64,000 nt of DNA from Hawksworthiomyces lignivorus. Its lineage: Eukaryota > Ascomycota > Sordariomycetes > Ophiostomatales > Ophiostomataceae. The number at the start of each line of letters is the position of its first letter. The stretch's first letter is position 1. The stretch spans positions 112,267-176,266 of the forward strand of contig NTMA01000087.1 in assembly GCA_002917075.1 (NCBI GenBank). The letters are read 5' to 3'. A program made the translations under genes and the position numbers. Under the pieces are notes generated by a model. That model saw only the letters and a program-made list of their open reading frames with translations. It did no database searches and was not told the origin of the DNA. Positions 33,854 to 46,567 of the stretch are shown piece by piece.

Positions 33854-36800
33854 TTACAACTGCATCTGTGCCACTCTCTTGGACATGCTGTGATATATGT
33901 TAGACGTTTGTTATGGCTTTGCGCAAAAGTTTCAGATCAGATAAACTTACAAATCAAAAAATGCGAACTGACTCGGCGAAGACCCGAATTCATAGACGAA
34001 ACGGCTTGCTAGGAAGCTTCCAAAGATGGCTCTCAGATAAGCATCGGGTACACGTTCCATAATAGTATCCAATCCTATCTTATCCAGCAGCAGCTTAGGA
34101 AGAGCATCATTCAAAACACCTCGGCGGATTTTCACATCTGCCCAGAGATCTGACTTCTGCAATTCCTCGTCGAGAGTTGTGATTGCCACAGAGAGCTTGT
34201 CTGACAACACCGAGCGAGAAATACCGGTCTCTTCATGTTCGCGCCAGATAGCTTCAAACTCAAGGCGAGCATTTTCACGGATCTTGTTTTGCACTTCTTT
34301 CACATAGGCCTTGTAAAATTCCGGAGCCTCACCCTTCTTGTTGTGACACATATGCTCGCGAAAGCCGCTGTCATCAAAAGAAAGAGAGGCAAGAACTTCA
34401 AGAGAAGAAGATGTTACACCGCCTTTGTTTGCCGACGCATCTTTGATTAGAACACAGCCCGCGGCCTCGAGGCGGTTCTTAGCATCCTGCGTAATGAACA
34501 GATTGGCTCCTTCGACAATATACGGGATGATAGATTTGCCGTCTCGGATAACTTTATTGACGGAGACAAGGTCGATTGATTCAGGCCGGCCACCGCAGGG
34601 AACAAACATATCAGTCATACCAGTATCCCTGAGATGATAGGTATTGCGGAAGGCCGTGCCATTCGTGACGACTTCACCGTTGGGAAGCGTCACGTTAGTG
34701 TCCTCACACAACACGCGATAACCATCTTTGGAAAGCTTGGCTAAATTGAACTGAGATATCATGACTCGATTTCTTGCAAGGCGGATCAGTTCTTCCTTGT
34801 CGATCCCATTAGGATCAACAAGAACGCCAGAACCGTCAATGACAGAGGTATATTTCTCGTTGCTCAAGAGAATTTCGTTGCTGCCTAGGTCTCCGTCTGG
34901 ACCACCGGTCTGCATTTTCCTGACGCGGGCAGGGTCAAGTTCCAGCTTCCGGTAAATGCCCTGGACGTATTCTCTAACGGAGAGGGTTGTCATTCCATAC
35001 GCGTCGTGAGGGATGCCTCCAAGAGATGGCGACTTGCCCGTAAAGAAAGATTTCCAGAAAGGGGCTCCGCGGTCAAATGCATGTTTTGTAGCCCAGTCAA
35101 CCAGGTCCGCTGTATTCTCATCAGGGCCCAGAAACAAGATCTCTTCTTTGCCATAAAGATCGACGATTGGGTTCTTGATGCCTGGTGTCTCTGCTGGCAA
35201 AAGAAGATCCAAGATACTGTCAATGTACTTTTCAAAAGCTTCACGAGCCCTATCCTGCTGTTTGGGATCCAGAAGAATAACACCCTTGGACCCGCCTTCG
35301 GGGATGTCCTTGTTTTTGCGCTGCTGGGTACTCGCTAGTCCGTAGTTCTCATCAAATAGGTTGCGGGCATTAATACTATAAGCTTCTTTGCTCCGAGACT
35401 TGACAATTCGAATGCCTCCACGGGCGATGTCGCGGAAGCGGAGGTGGAAGCCGCGCGATTCGGAACTTATGACGAGGAACATTCCATAAAGCCGTCTTGG
35501 GTATTCAAACTCGGGTAGAAACGAGGGATCAAGGCGGAAGCTGAGGGCTACTTTAGTCGGTGTGAAATAGTTTGTCTTCAACACCGCATTGTTGAACACC
35601 CGGAAAGCGGTCATCACCATCTCTTCGTGTTCATTTGATACTTCTTTGGTTATCTTGCTCCTAAGTCCCGCATCCGAAAGAACCTCAACAGTTGGCGTTG
35701 GCGCAATTGAACGGCGCTCGAACCCCGGCCCAACAGCCAAGTGCACGCTGGCAAAGGACGCGTAGAGAGCACGGACTAGATTTGGATAAGAGGAGATGAT
35801 CTCAAGAATGTAGTCTGGCGTGAATGTCTCTGTCCTCAAACGGCGCTTTAATTTCGACAATAGAAGCATATGAGCATTGTTTTTTTCATCTAGAGCCTCA
35901 GATAGAGAAGCATATTCAGAGCCCAGTCGATTGAGGAAGTGTTGAACGAACACCCAGACACAGTGGCCATAGATGGCTTCTTGGAGGCTCAATTCTCCCG
36001 AGGCGAAAAGATTGTGCAGTTTATTGTAGGGGACACAATACAGCAAGGAAATCTCTTTGGTGATCTGATGAATAGACTGCTCCAAAGGTGGGAATTTGCC
36101 TTCGAGGTTGGCAGCTGGGCGCAGGTAAATGCTCATGACTGTGATGCCATTGGAAAATTGCTCAACGTACTTCCGAGAGCTGGTAACGCCATAGTAGTGG
36201 TAGAGATCGCTGAGAGCGCTGAACATTCCACGGGCAGTCCTCGAACGAAAGGCCACGACTAGACGCTTCTCTTGAGAACCTTCAACATCGAAAACTTCGA
36301 TGACTGGTCCAGTCCTGTTCACAGCTAGCTCAATAATTTCTTGATAGATCTGCTTCGTGTTTCTCGTAGCCTTTGCAAGAAACATGCGGTCGCTGATGAT
36401 TTCGAGCCGAGTTTCAGATGGGTCAGCAGTAGGGTCGACAAACTGGCATTGGTAGACGAAGTAGCAACGGAGGGAAGATCTAGCTGTGGTAGCGTCTCCA
36501 AGAACTCCGGGTGACCGAAACGTCTCCACGCGAAACCTCTTAGTGAAGTCTGAGCCGTCTAGATACTTGGACTCTAGCCTAGTCTCATAACGAGGACCAC
36601 CAATAGCATTTTTTCCTGGCTCGCTTGTGTCGATATATATAGCATGATCATGTGCCTCCATATCCAACCGGATCTCTTCACGCTTGTCTTCACGTGAATT
36701 GGCAGCTACTCTCGCTGCGTAAAGCGACGTGATGTGGTTGACAATGACATCAACACGCTCCAATTGAAAGTACACATCATCAATGCCCAGGTCTTTATAG

Positions 36801-37155
36801 AACCAGGTGATCTGTTTATCGATCAGAGACTCTGGAATCCAGCCGGCTTGGGAAATGGTTTCCTTCACTATTGGTCGTTCGTTAATGGTCACCATAACCA
36901 TAGTTTCCAGTTGCCAAATCAGCCCTGAAGAAGTTTATATTACTTACCTTCTTGCATTTGTTGCGACTTGCCCTTGAACTCAGGCGCAACATATCCCACT
37001 GTCGCTGAGCGCAGAATTCGATGACCGTTCCCATTTGCCCTGGAGAGAGTAGTGCTTATGTGGCTGGGCTGAGGAGAGGGATGGCGTTCTACGGCAGATT
37101 TTACATTTCCGACCAACTTGTTGGTTGGCGGTGGGGTAGACTCGGAGGAAGACAT
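33854..37155 (-). CDS. GDH2: NAD-dependent glutamate dehydrogenase, large type
   Basis: Three exons, 37155-36948, 36867-33951 and 33887-33854, giving 1052 residues, the usual size for fungal NAD-GDH. It converts glutamate to 2-oxoglutarate and ammonium for use of glutamate as carbon or nitrogen source. Exon 1 ends APEFKGKSQQMQE and joins VKETISQAGWIPESLID. The core has RDIARGGIRIVKSRS, EGGSKGVILLDPKQQ, FLGPDENTADLVDWA, TGGPDGDLGSNEI and EGANLFITQDAKNRLEAAG. The last exon is only 34 nt: the donor GTAAGT at 33950 and acceptor CACAG give FFDFMSKRVAQMQL, where an unspliced reading stops at FFDL. Longer in-frame starts (ATG at 37233) add 26 residues and cannot be excluded. Confidence 0.93.
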
Positions 37156-39303
37156 ATCTTCGTCGTTTGGAGTGAACGTGTCCACGTATTCTGGAAAACT
37201 AGTTGGAAGATCTGTCGTGATTAACGTCAGCATCTTGGCGGTAGTAGGCATAGCCCACAGAGCAACAGGGTTAAAGGAGAATGGCAATAGGCATTGGTCT
37301 TCGTCGCGATTGTCTTCTCCAGCTATCGTGGGAAGACAAAATGGAAGTAGCGCAGGGAGAGTACGCTGACTGGAGACTACTCCAGTTTTATACGCGCTGG
37401 TGGCATAATTGTTCACTTGCCGGGCAGCTTTCTTGTAGCCCACCGCCAGATAGCCGGCATTGAAACAAAAACAAGTGCCACCTTTCTGGGTATTGGGGCA
37501 TTTGACAGGACAAACACATGTCGGGATAAAAGAATGGCGGTCGCGATATCATGAAGAGGTCCGGCATCGCAGCTTGCATGACTCAGCCAGTGATTCGCGA
37601 AGCAGTTCCTCGCACTTGCGGTACCAACTGCACGGGTGTGGTAAGGGAGGAGAGAAATCTAGGCCTCTTTCTGTACTTCCCGTTCTCGTTGCTTTTTTCT
37701 CCCCTTTCTTCTCTATTCTCTTCATCTCTTCAGTTTGCCTGAAGTGTGTGTGGGTTATCTGTTGTGCCGGTGAGACACAGACGAAAGCTCACCGCTTCAA
37801 GTCTGTGTGGTCCCTGATAAGAACCCGACAGTTCATCCATCCCGGTAACAGGGGGCGACAAGACAGTAAATATGCATTCGTACCACGTACCTTCCAACGT
37901 TGAGGAATGTTGATATATGCTAGATAGCTAAGAAGCCAGAACTGCCGATTAGAGGGTGTAGGATATCAGGATTTCTATTTTCCTTTGCCCAAGTGGCGCG
38001 GGCCGACTCCAGACCGTGTCTTGTCTGACACCTTAACGTGGCGGACGGGATTGTCGCCAATTGATGCTGCTCTAGATAGCCAGTGTTAGCAACTGCAAAA
38101 TTTTGTATTAGGCAATTGGCCAGAGTCTTGACGAGATGCGGCATTCGTAAGGCGCAGCAATACGAAATTGATCATGTCAGGCCAAAGCTGATGATTGCCG
38201 TACGAAAACCCCGACTTGTGTCTCTTTATATTCTCAGCTGATGGTGTGCATTTCTGTAGAGATATAATCATCACATATTTGCAATTCGCAAAATCAGTGA
38301 AGGTTGTTCCCATTTGTTGAAAGATAAGGACAGGATCCAGGAGGCGTCTCTGAGTAAGACAAGAAGTGGGCCATTGAACGGCTATTTTTGGTGACAGATC
38401 CAGTTCTAGCATTTGCTCCAGCTGGGCGCAGCGGCGAACATGGCTTACGGTAGTGACACAACGCAAGGGTGAAGTTTGAGACGAAAGAAGCAGCTAATTG
38501 ATGCGCCACGCGGAGAAAAACCCAGAGTGGAAGGGTTGAATTGGTAACCAATGAGCAACATATTGGGGAGAAACTTGTAACTTACGATGACAGCCTAGCA
38601 GGGATAACAGGAGGAGCTAGAGAATAGATAAGAGGTTGGAGAGACGAGAAGCTGAGGAATGAAGATGAAAGTAAAACTCGAGAAAACGAGGTGTGCAATA
38701 ATTAGCAGAGAGAAACGGATACAAAGAAACAAGCAAGGGAGGAGCCGCCCTGCTCAGTGATAACAGCAGCGGACTAAGTATCGAAACAATTTCTTCGTCT
38801 CCCTTTTGCAAAGCGTAACTCTGCCACAATAAGACGACGAAGTGGTGAACGAAAAGAAAAATTTAACGGGGCACTTAAGTCGAAGACAAAGGGAGAGAAG
38901 TGAGGGAGTAAGCAGCAAGTATAGCCTGCGGTCTCATGAAGTAGTGACGTAGAGCTCTTATACTTTTTCCCTTCGTCGAACGGCATGTAGCTTTGCCAGC
39001 AAGGCAGAGAGGGAAGAGCAAATGGGAGATCGTGCTTGTACTCCGTACAAGCATCCCAATAATGTGGCTGGCCAGACGACAAGAGAAGAGGAATTGAGTC
39101 ACTGGGTACTTCTTTTTTGCCTTCACTTCTAATTTTGGCAACTTTTAACCTCTTTATTCCTTTTTTTTCGGGGTTGTCATTGCTGTTCCTAGTGTCCCTT
39201 TTACCTCGCCCTCCTTTGCAGGGCAGCTTTCGTCTCGTGCCTGATTCTTACTACTTCTGTCTCTTTGCCGACCCTTCTTGTTTCTCCATACCGCTACAAA
39301 AAT

Positions 39304-39459
39304 ATGTCGCTAATCTCCGTGCACGATCTCGTACCTCCCTTGCAATGGGGCTTTTCGACTACCCACAAATACTCCATACAGCTGTCAGCAGACGAGACCA
39401 AAGTACAACCTGTGTATTCACATAAGGAAAAGAGCTACAACATTCAACAATGGCAGTGA
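39304..39459 (+). CDS. Possible 51-residue orphan protein
   Basis: An ATG follows a long pyrimidine-rich stretch and sits in an A-rich context (ACAAAAATATG), as in many fungal leaders. The product, MSLISVHDLVPPLQWGFSTT..., is 51 residues of balanced composition with no recognised family and no signal peptide. It may be chance. Confidence 0.15.
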   Translation: MSLISVHDLVPPLQWGFSTTHKYSIQLSADETKVQPVYSHKEKSYNIQQWQ

Positions 39460-41258
39460 TATGTTTCTGTCCGGAGACATTGATAGGGGCCACCACGTTT
39501 CACCCGCTTCTTCCAGTTGCCCCATTAATTGGGTCGGCCGCCGTTTGTACCTGGCAGTACTGCCTCAGGAAACTAGCCGCAAAGAGAGCATAAGATATTA
39601 GCATTTGATTAGTACGGAGCAAGGCATTAATCTCGCCGCCTGTATCCTTACAGCGGAGTGTAAGCACTTTCTATGGTTCAAAGGTCCCGAGCATATCCGC
39701 ATAGTGTGAATTGGGACTACCGCCAATGCCTCCCCCAGCTTCGCCGGCTATTCGAGGTTCAGCTAATGCGTCTTGCCTAGTAGTCAACACTGTGCGCATT
39801 TCAACCAGTAGTGTTATGTGGTTAGATGGAAACCTGCGACTTCCATAGAGGCCGCCTTAGCATTCTTTGCCCTTCGCTTTTACCTTCTACATCCGCCGAA
39901 CCCCTGTGATCTATCGTCTCTTTGTCTCTGGTCATCCTCTGCCTTACCGCCTGTTCACCGGCGGGAAATGAGACGGAAGAGAATGTGAAAAAGAAAAAAG
40001 CATGATGTGTACTCCGTAATTGAGGAGATATAGCATCGACGCTGGTCATCATGCAAATGACAACATCGAGACTGACAGAAGACGCAAAAAAAACGTAATA
40101 GGAGCAATGGATGATACGAATTTGTGGATTGCTGCAACTTCTGTAAACACTATAGAAGGTGCATTTTGCACAGATGCAAGGGACACGACAAGGTGTAAAA
40201 AGAAATGAAGCCAGTGCTGCCGTTCTCGTGATGTGGCAAACCTTTCGCACGAGTACGTAAAAAATCCATAAAATACGTAAAAGTACGTAAAACGGCCTAC
40301 AATGCTGGCGCTCCAAGAAAGCCGGCTGACCCCAAGCCCCGCGCTTGGCACCAAAACGGGAACTGCTCTCGGTTTCGTTGAATTTCCATTACCTGCTTCG
40401 CAGCGGAATGCTGCCGGAGTTGCCATTCCAGTTACCACGCGGCACTCCGATTCGATGGCACGGCCTTGTTTCTGGAGATCTCATGATACGGAGATATTTT
40501 CAGAGTCTCAAAGCAGAAAGGGGAGTGCATGAGAATTGTTGGGGATATGTAGCTGCGACCACCGAAGATTATTGTGGGCATTGTGAGCGTTAGATGGCTA
40601 GTGATCACAGGTTCCAGCCCAGCCACAACGACAGAGTGACGAATACATGTATTATTTACAAAGCGTAGGGCGGTGGAGTTCGGGTGTACACTCGAGACGC
40701 TGAAATGCTTATCTCGGAACAGAAGACCGGTAAAGTCGATAATTACGTGTGCAAAGCAGCAAACACATGGTAATAGCAGTACGAGTGAAACAGCCACCTA
40801 ATCAAGCGCATTATGAAACACGACTACGGAGTAGGATATAAAATAAATAACAGCAGGGTCACTCGGCACCCCTCAAATCTACCACCTCTCAGTTTAGCAG
40901 ACAAAGCCCATAGCCAAAATGAGGAACCAAAGCACTCGGGCATAGAATAGTTGTAGTTAGGCTATGAGATTCGTACTTTCATAAGCGTACCCAGCTCGTA
41001 CCGTATTTTTCTATGCCACAACTCTCAGAGGAAGGTGATGGGTTTTGATTAACCATTGGCGAATGAATGATATTTCGAAGATTTTGTCCGATGTAAGTGG
41101 GGCAGCCGCCCCTCCTCTTATCGTCCCTCTGGTATGTAATGTGTCTAGGAGCACTTCGAGAAGTTGCGAATAACCTACCTAAAATAGCGGCAGAATTTAC
41201 CAACGGCTTTCGCGATTTAATTTTCCGAGGCTTACATTGCTTGTGTCTTTCAAAATCC

Positions 41259-41300
41259 GCAGCAGAAGCAGCAGCAGCAGCAGCAGCAACAACCCAGCAG
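41259..41300 (+). repeat. CAG-rich microsatellite upstream of kynureninase
   Basis: An almost pure run of CAG triplets (41267-41288) with flanking CAG/CAA units, about 70 bases before the kynureninase ATG, likely in the 5' leader. Confidence 0.8.
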
Positions 41301-41366
41301 TGGGGAGTTTTTTTTATTTGCAGTATATTGTTGCTACTGTAGCATTCAGTCTCGTTCTCTTTGCTA

Positions 41367-42963
41367 ATGGCGTCGCCGGATGCAGCTCGGGACCGTGCCC
41401 GATCTCTAGATAACCAGGATAAACTAAAGCACCTTCGACACGAGTTCGCCATTCCAACAAGGACGCAGATTCATAGTGATTGTCTGGGTTCTCTCGACCG
41501 TTCTGATGAGGGCCTTGTAGCATATAATACGGCACAGAAGAGCGTATATCTATGTGGTAATTCTCTCGGCCTACAGCCTTTGCGGACAGCTTCTAGGATC
41601 CAGCAATATCTTGCTACTTGGGCCTCACAAGGCGTACAGGGCCACTTCAAGCCTCTGAAAAACAGTCCCCTACCAACATGGCTAGATGCGGATGCCAAGG
41701 CTGCAGAGATGATGGCACCTATAGTTGGCGCCGAAATATCTGAAGTTGCTGTGATGCAGACTCTAACGGCCAACTTACACATTTTGCTGTCAGCCTTCTA
41801 CCAGCCAGAACCGCACGGGCGGCACAGGATTATCCTAGAAAGCAAAGCTTTCCCAAGTGACCATGTAAATTTTAAACTTTGCCAAGAAGATTTATGCGAG
41901 CACGCAACTTTGACGTTCCCTTCTGCAAAGGAGATGAGGGAGAAGACTCGTCGAGCTCTTGCCGGGGGGTTGCTCAAATAGAGGAGGATTGAAGAAGAAG
42001 AAACATAGCTAACTATATAATGTACCTCTGAGGCAGTTTGCCGTAGAGTCGCAGATTCGCCACCACGGTCTTACGGTCGAGTCATCCATGGTCACAATAC
42101 AACCCCCCCGTTCTGAGAACGCCGCCATCACCACCGATGATGTATTATCGGTCATAGCTGAATATGCTGCAACCACTGCAATACTCTTATTACCAGGCAT
42201 CCAATATTATACGGGCGAGCTTCTAGACATTCCTACCATTACAGAGTTTGCCCAGCGACATGGCATATTTGTGATCTGGGATCTCGCTCACGCTGTTGGT
42301 AATGTGCCCTTACATCTTCACGACTGGGGCGTCGATGCAGCTGTTTGGTGCAGCTACAAGTATCTGAATAGTGGCCCTGGAGGCATCGGTGGCTTGTTTG
42401 TTCACACCCGGCACAGCCAGATCACACGGCCTATCACAGACGAGCTGTCTAGGACTGGCTACACAAACCGGCTTGCCGGTTGGTGGGGGAATGACAAAGC
42501 TACACGTTTCGTGATGGGAACAAAATTTCATCCGGTAACTGGTGCAGCTGGCTTTCAGCTCAGCAACCCCAGCATCCTGGATATTACCAGCTTATGTGCT
42601 TCACTCGAGGTATTCCAGGACGCTGGCGGTATAGAGGTGCTACGGGAAAAGTCCATCAACCTCACGGCATTTCTCGAAAATCTACTAAACAACTTGCCAA
42701 ACGAGACACGGAGAAAATTCAAAATCATTACACCAACTGGCCCCACACAACGAGGCGCTCAGCTAAGCTTGCTTCTCGCCGACGGGCTGCTCGATGATGT
42801 GATGAAAAGTCTATTAACCCGCTCAGTCATTGTTGATGATAGGAAACCCAATGTCATCCGTGTAGCTCCGGCGCCGTTATACAACTCCTACGAGGACTGT
42901 GTTGACTTTGCAGTGGCCTTTCAAGAGGCGTTAGAAGAAGCCACGGCTTCTTCATTGCCGTAG
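41367..42963 (+). CDS. BNA5: Kynureninase (PLP enzyme of tryptophan breakdown / NAD synthesis)
   Basis: Two exons, 41367-41864 and 42037-42963, giving 474 residues. The 172-nt intron (GTAAAT ... CTAAC ... GGCAG) is longer than most here and joins LESKAFPSDH to FAVESQIRHHG, a conserved stretch. The enzyme cleaves kynurenine and 3-hydroxykynurenine to anthranilate and 3-hydroxyanthranilate plus alanine. Visible motifs are YLCGNSLGLQP near the N-terminus, VMQTLTANLHILLSAFY, DLAHAVGNVPLHLHDWGVD with the cofactor-binding Asp, and WCSYKYLNSGPGGIGG, whose Lys (about 274) carries PLP. The C-terminal domain ends APAPLYNSYEDCVDFA. Full length. Confidence 0.95.
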
Positions 42964-43780
42964 CAGACATAAGTTGGATAGATAGACGAACTTGGTCCGT
43001 TGACCTGTTGGCAAGAATAATCACTAGACAAATGTTAATTTCGCATATCTGCTAACTCGTCTCACTTCTCAGCCCTTTTTGCTAATCAGCATTTAAGTGC
43101 ATTGCCACAATTAGAACTTTTTTTTCAATAGTCATCTAATACCTATACGTAGAGCATTAACGGCGTTGGCATATGCATCAAAAAGCTTTGAGCTCGATTT
43201 ATTTCATGCAAACGATTCCCTTTCACCAAATCTCAGTCCCAAACAATTAGTGTACAGCTATGGCTCTACGACGTTTGTTTCCCGATAACAATCTCCACAT
43301 AATATACATAAACTCTAGGCATTCTTTTGCTTGCTGCTTGAAATTGTATTTCCCCACATCGGGGTAACTGAAACCGCACAACGCCTTTGTTTCAACCGCT
43401 TCTCCTTTTATTTCGAACCCCACAAGACGGTAACAATCAATCAGAAAACTTCTTAGGCCGCATTGAAATACTCGCTCCGTTCTACCTTGGTGTACGCATA
43501 CACTTTGTTGCCGGCACGGCGGTCTTTCGGGCATGACGCTGTATGGTTCTCCATAATCCTTCCGGTCTTTTTTGTTAGCTTTGATCGGGACGCAATTTGC
43601 GCTCCGTATGTTATAACTCTCAATTACGACTTACATTCATTTTGCTATTTCTTTACCTCCACCTCCTATCTGAGTGAATCCCACATATACATATGCACAC
43701 ATGCATTCGTGAATCAACGTACAATTAGTAGCAACATTCCTACTTTTAATTCAACTCGGGATTTTCCCAATACCATCGCC
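42964..43780. other. Intergenic between kynureninase and the rhamnosidase
   Basis: 817 bases. The rhamnosidase reading frame stays open upstream to 43463, but its sequence there has no family resemblance and is treated as leader. No other gene is seen. Confidence 0.4.
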
Positions 43781-46260
43781 ATGGCCTGCCCACATGGCCC
43801 TGCTTTGCTCGTCACACGCCCTGCCAGTCCTTCAGGTCACATAAATTCTGTCATGGCCAGCTGTTGGTTGATCTTCCTCACTGTTACCTTTGCTACCGCC
43901 GGTGCGGCATTGTCTCTGGGCAACCAACAACAGTTTCTCGACTTAGATGACACCGCCTGGCAAAGATTTGTCCGATCTCCTCCCCGAAGAACTGTTTTGC
44001 CTGCCCGTGTTCTTGCGCAGTATACGTCCGGAAATGTAACCAACGCTGAAGGCGTTCTAGGTGACTCTTCTCCTCCCGCCATGCTCACTCGTCTAGCCTC
44101 GAAAGAGGAGATTCCAACCCTCGTTATCGATTTTGGCCAGAACGTAGCTGGACTCTTATCTATCGAATTTGCCTCTTCACACAACACCAGTGAAGGTTTT
44201 CCGGGAATCACTCTCGCTTTCTCCGAGACCCTGCAGTATCTCACAGACCGCAGCGACTTCACTAGGTCCGACAACGCCGGGGGTGTGAGTATTGCCTAAA
44301 TAGCAGAAGCTTGTCCGGATCCTTAGCTAACAAGTCGCTTAACTTTAGAGTGCTAAACTGACAGCGGGTACGGATCAAGTAAGTAACAGCTTCTCCTATA
44401 GCCGCTACTCCTCTGTCGTCCCTACTCTATTTTTTAGCCACCGAAACGGCTTTTTTAGAGGCGCTTTTGTTCTAAATTGATCCAGATTGCAGTCAAACCT
44501 GAGCCGTACAGTTGGGTAGATCAACTAGGCTGCGAGTACGGCACGCAGGTATGCGCAGATGGCGTGCACGGGTTTCGCTATGTCAAAATCCGGCTGGATT
44601 CTTTGTCTACAGACTCTCCATATACATCTGCCCTTGGCTCCGTGTCCATTTCTTCCATCACTCTCCTATACTCGGGTTTCCTTGGCACTGTCGATACCTT
44701 CACTGGCCATTTCGAGTGCTCCGACGCCAACATCACTCAGTGGTGGTATGACGCAGTCTATACAAACGATCTCTGCACAGATATCTTCCTTGCAAATGAT
44801 ACCGAACCGCGAAACGCCGCCAGCCCCTCTCTTCTAGGCAAGCTTGTCTTGCACGATGGCCCAAAACGAGATCGAGATCCTTATGTTGGAGATCTTGCTG
44901 TATCTGCTTTGACTAGCTACTTATCTCATGATACGTCCGACGCTGCAAGAAATGTCTTAGAGGATCTAGCGCTGCATCAGCGCGCCGACGGTTGGATTCC
45001 TCCAGCTAGCATGTATGCCACATTTCCCGCTTCGAGTATTTACTTTCTTGTGTCTGACTCGCCATACGCAGCAATGCCTATACCCTTCCTCTATTTGACT
45101 ACCCTCTTTGGTGGGTGGTCTGCAGTGCTGACTACGTCATGTACACGGGCAACACCACATATTTAAAAGCATACTATCCCGTCCTCCTCAAAGTCCTCGA
45201 CGATTACTATGTTTCACAAACAGGTGTGGAGACTTCTTTGATTGAAAGGCCTAGCGGCGCCGGTGACTTTGCATTCATTCCGAGGACCGGACCTGTCACA
45301 TATTACAATGCTCTCTATGTGCATGCGTTGAAATATGCTGCTGCTCTTGCAGAAGCAGGAAATAACTCAGAGGACGCGTCAAGGTGGCGATCCCGTGCTG
45401 TGACTATTGGGTCGGCTCTCCTCAAACGCAACTTCGATACTAGCACAGGCGCTTTTTTTGATGGAGGCCCTTGTTCCGGCTCGACCCTCTGTCCAACGCA
45501 TGCTCAGGATGGCAATAGCTTGGCCATTCTCTCTGGCGTTGTGCCTACCGGTCTCTCCTCGAATACCAGCCTTGCCGAATCTATTTTGTCCTATTTAAGC
45601 AAGACAATGGCACGGCCATATGGGAATGCCTTTTACGACAACAGCATCCTGGACCCCGGTGGCGACTATGCAAACCGCGTATATGCTTTCATCTCATATT
45701 TTGAGATAGCTGCCCGCTTTCAAGCGTCGCCAAATACGTCACAGAGTGCACTGGAGGAGTTAAGGAGGCTATATGGCTGGATGTCTACGCACGATCCAAC
45801 AGTAACCTTCTGGGAGGGCGTCGGAAGAGATGGTTCTCCGTACGAGGCTGGTTTTACATCTATGTCACATGGTTGGTCGACAGGTGTTGTCCCCTTAACC
45901 ATCAACTACATCCTAGGTGTTACCCCCACCGCGCCAGGCTTCCGAGAATGGAGTGTAAGACCCATCGTTCAGACCATTGACATAACCTGGGCCAGTGGTC
46001 TCGTTCCTACGCCAAATGGAGGTATTTGGGTTCAATGGGAGAAAACCCAAGGTGGCGGTTTCAGCCTGGTGGTAGATACTCCGGAGTCAACAAAAGGGAG
46101 AGTGACAATCCCGTTTGTAGTTGGCGAGTCTAGTTCTGTGACCGTAGATGGCTATGTTGTGCACGGAGACGATGAACAGAATGCAAACAATGCACAGGAT
46201 CAAGGAGGGTACATAACAGTTTCACTCCTAGGTGGGAGGCATGTTGTAATCGTCAGCTGA
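43781..46260 (+). CDS. Secreted alpha-L-rhamnosidase (GH78-type, six-hairpin glycosidase)
   Basis: Four exons: 43781-44284, 44349-44378 (30 nt), 44486-45012 and 45072-46260, giving 749 residues. GH78 enzymes cut terminal rhamnose from plant glycosides and pectin side chains. Splices restore SDNAGG-SAKLTAGTDQ-IAVKPEPYSW and IPPASI-NAYTLPLFDYPLWW. Core motifs are FVRSPPRRTVLPARV, VIDFGQNVAGLLSIEF, CEYGTQVCADGVHGFRYVKI, DLCTDIFLANDTEPR, HDGPKRDRDPYVGDLAVSAL, HAQDGNSLAILSG and FTSMSHGWSTGVVP, followed by a C-terminal beta domain. The Asp/Glu-rich HDGPKRDRDPY stretch resembles the GH78 catalytic acid region. Start is uncertain: 43781 is in a strong context, but 43853 (MASCWLIFLTVTFATAGAA) makes a clean signal peptide and a 725-residue protein. 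Confidence 0.9.
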
Positions 46261-46567
46261 AAAACCTTTATAACTTTTTTTTTGTATTTGTTGATGTCGC
46301 CTTAGCTCTTGTCTCCTAGGCTGCCCGTATCATCGAACAGCCAACTTCCCAACCAACTTCCCTGAAACAGAGAAGACTTTAGATTTCGTACAGTATCAAG
46401 TCCAGTCTATTCGTTAATCAAGCCTCGTGGCCCTGTCTCGATAATGTTGTGCTTTTGAAAAGTCTTTAATTGACTTTTAATTCGTCACAAGCCTCTTCAT
46501 TTTCCTAAGCCGAATCCAGCCCATACAAAAATGCAGACCATCAAAAAAACAATCCTAGTTAATCCAT
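46261..46567. other. Short intergenic region between convergent rhamnosidase and RPL32
   Basis: 307 bases holding both 3' UTRs; nothing else seen. Confidence 0.4.

Larger units (their letters stand above)
37156..41366. other. Gene-poor region between GDH2 and kynureninase
   Basis: 4.2 kb upstream of two divergent genes. Pyrimidine-rich tracts lie at 37680-37740 and 39105-39300. TACTCCGTA motifs occur at 39039, 40010 and 40825; the first lies in the perfect inverted repeat TGCTTGTAC-tcc-GTACAAGCA (39033-39053). TACGTAAAA is repeated three times at 40254-40293. ORFs at 38086-38466 (minus) and 40345-40593 (plus) show no family resemblance. Confidence 0.45.

Noticed and set aside
40345..40593. 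82-codon plus ORF in the GDH2-kynureninase gap
   Set aside because: Looked briefly like a mobile-element remnant but no conserved motif, TIR or target duplication could be found.
41259..41300. CAG repeat as coding poly-Gln
   Set aside because: It is upstream of the kynureninase ATG and the frame is closed between it and the start.
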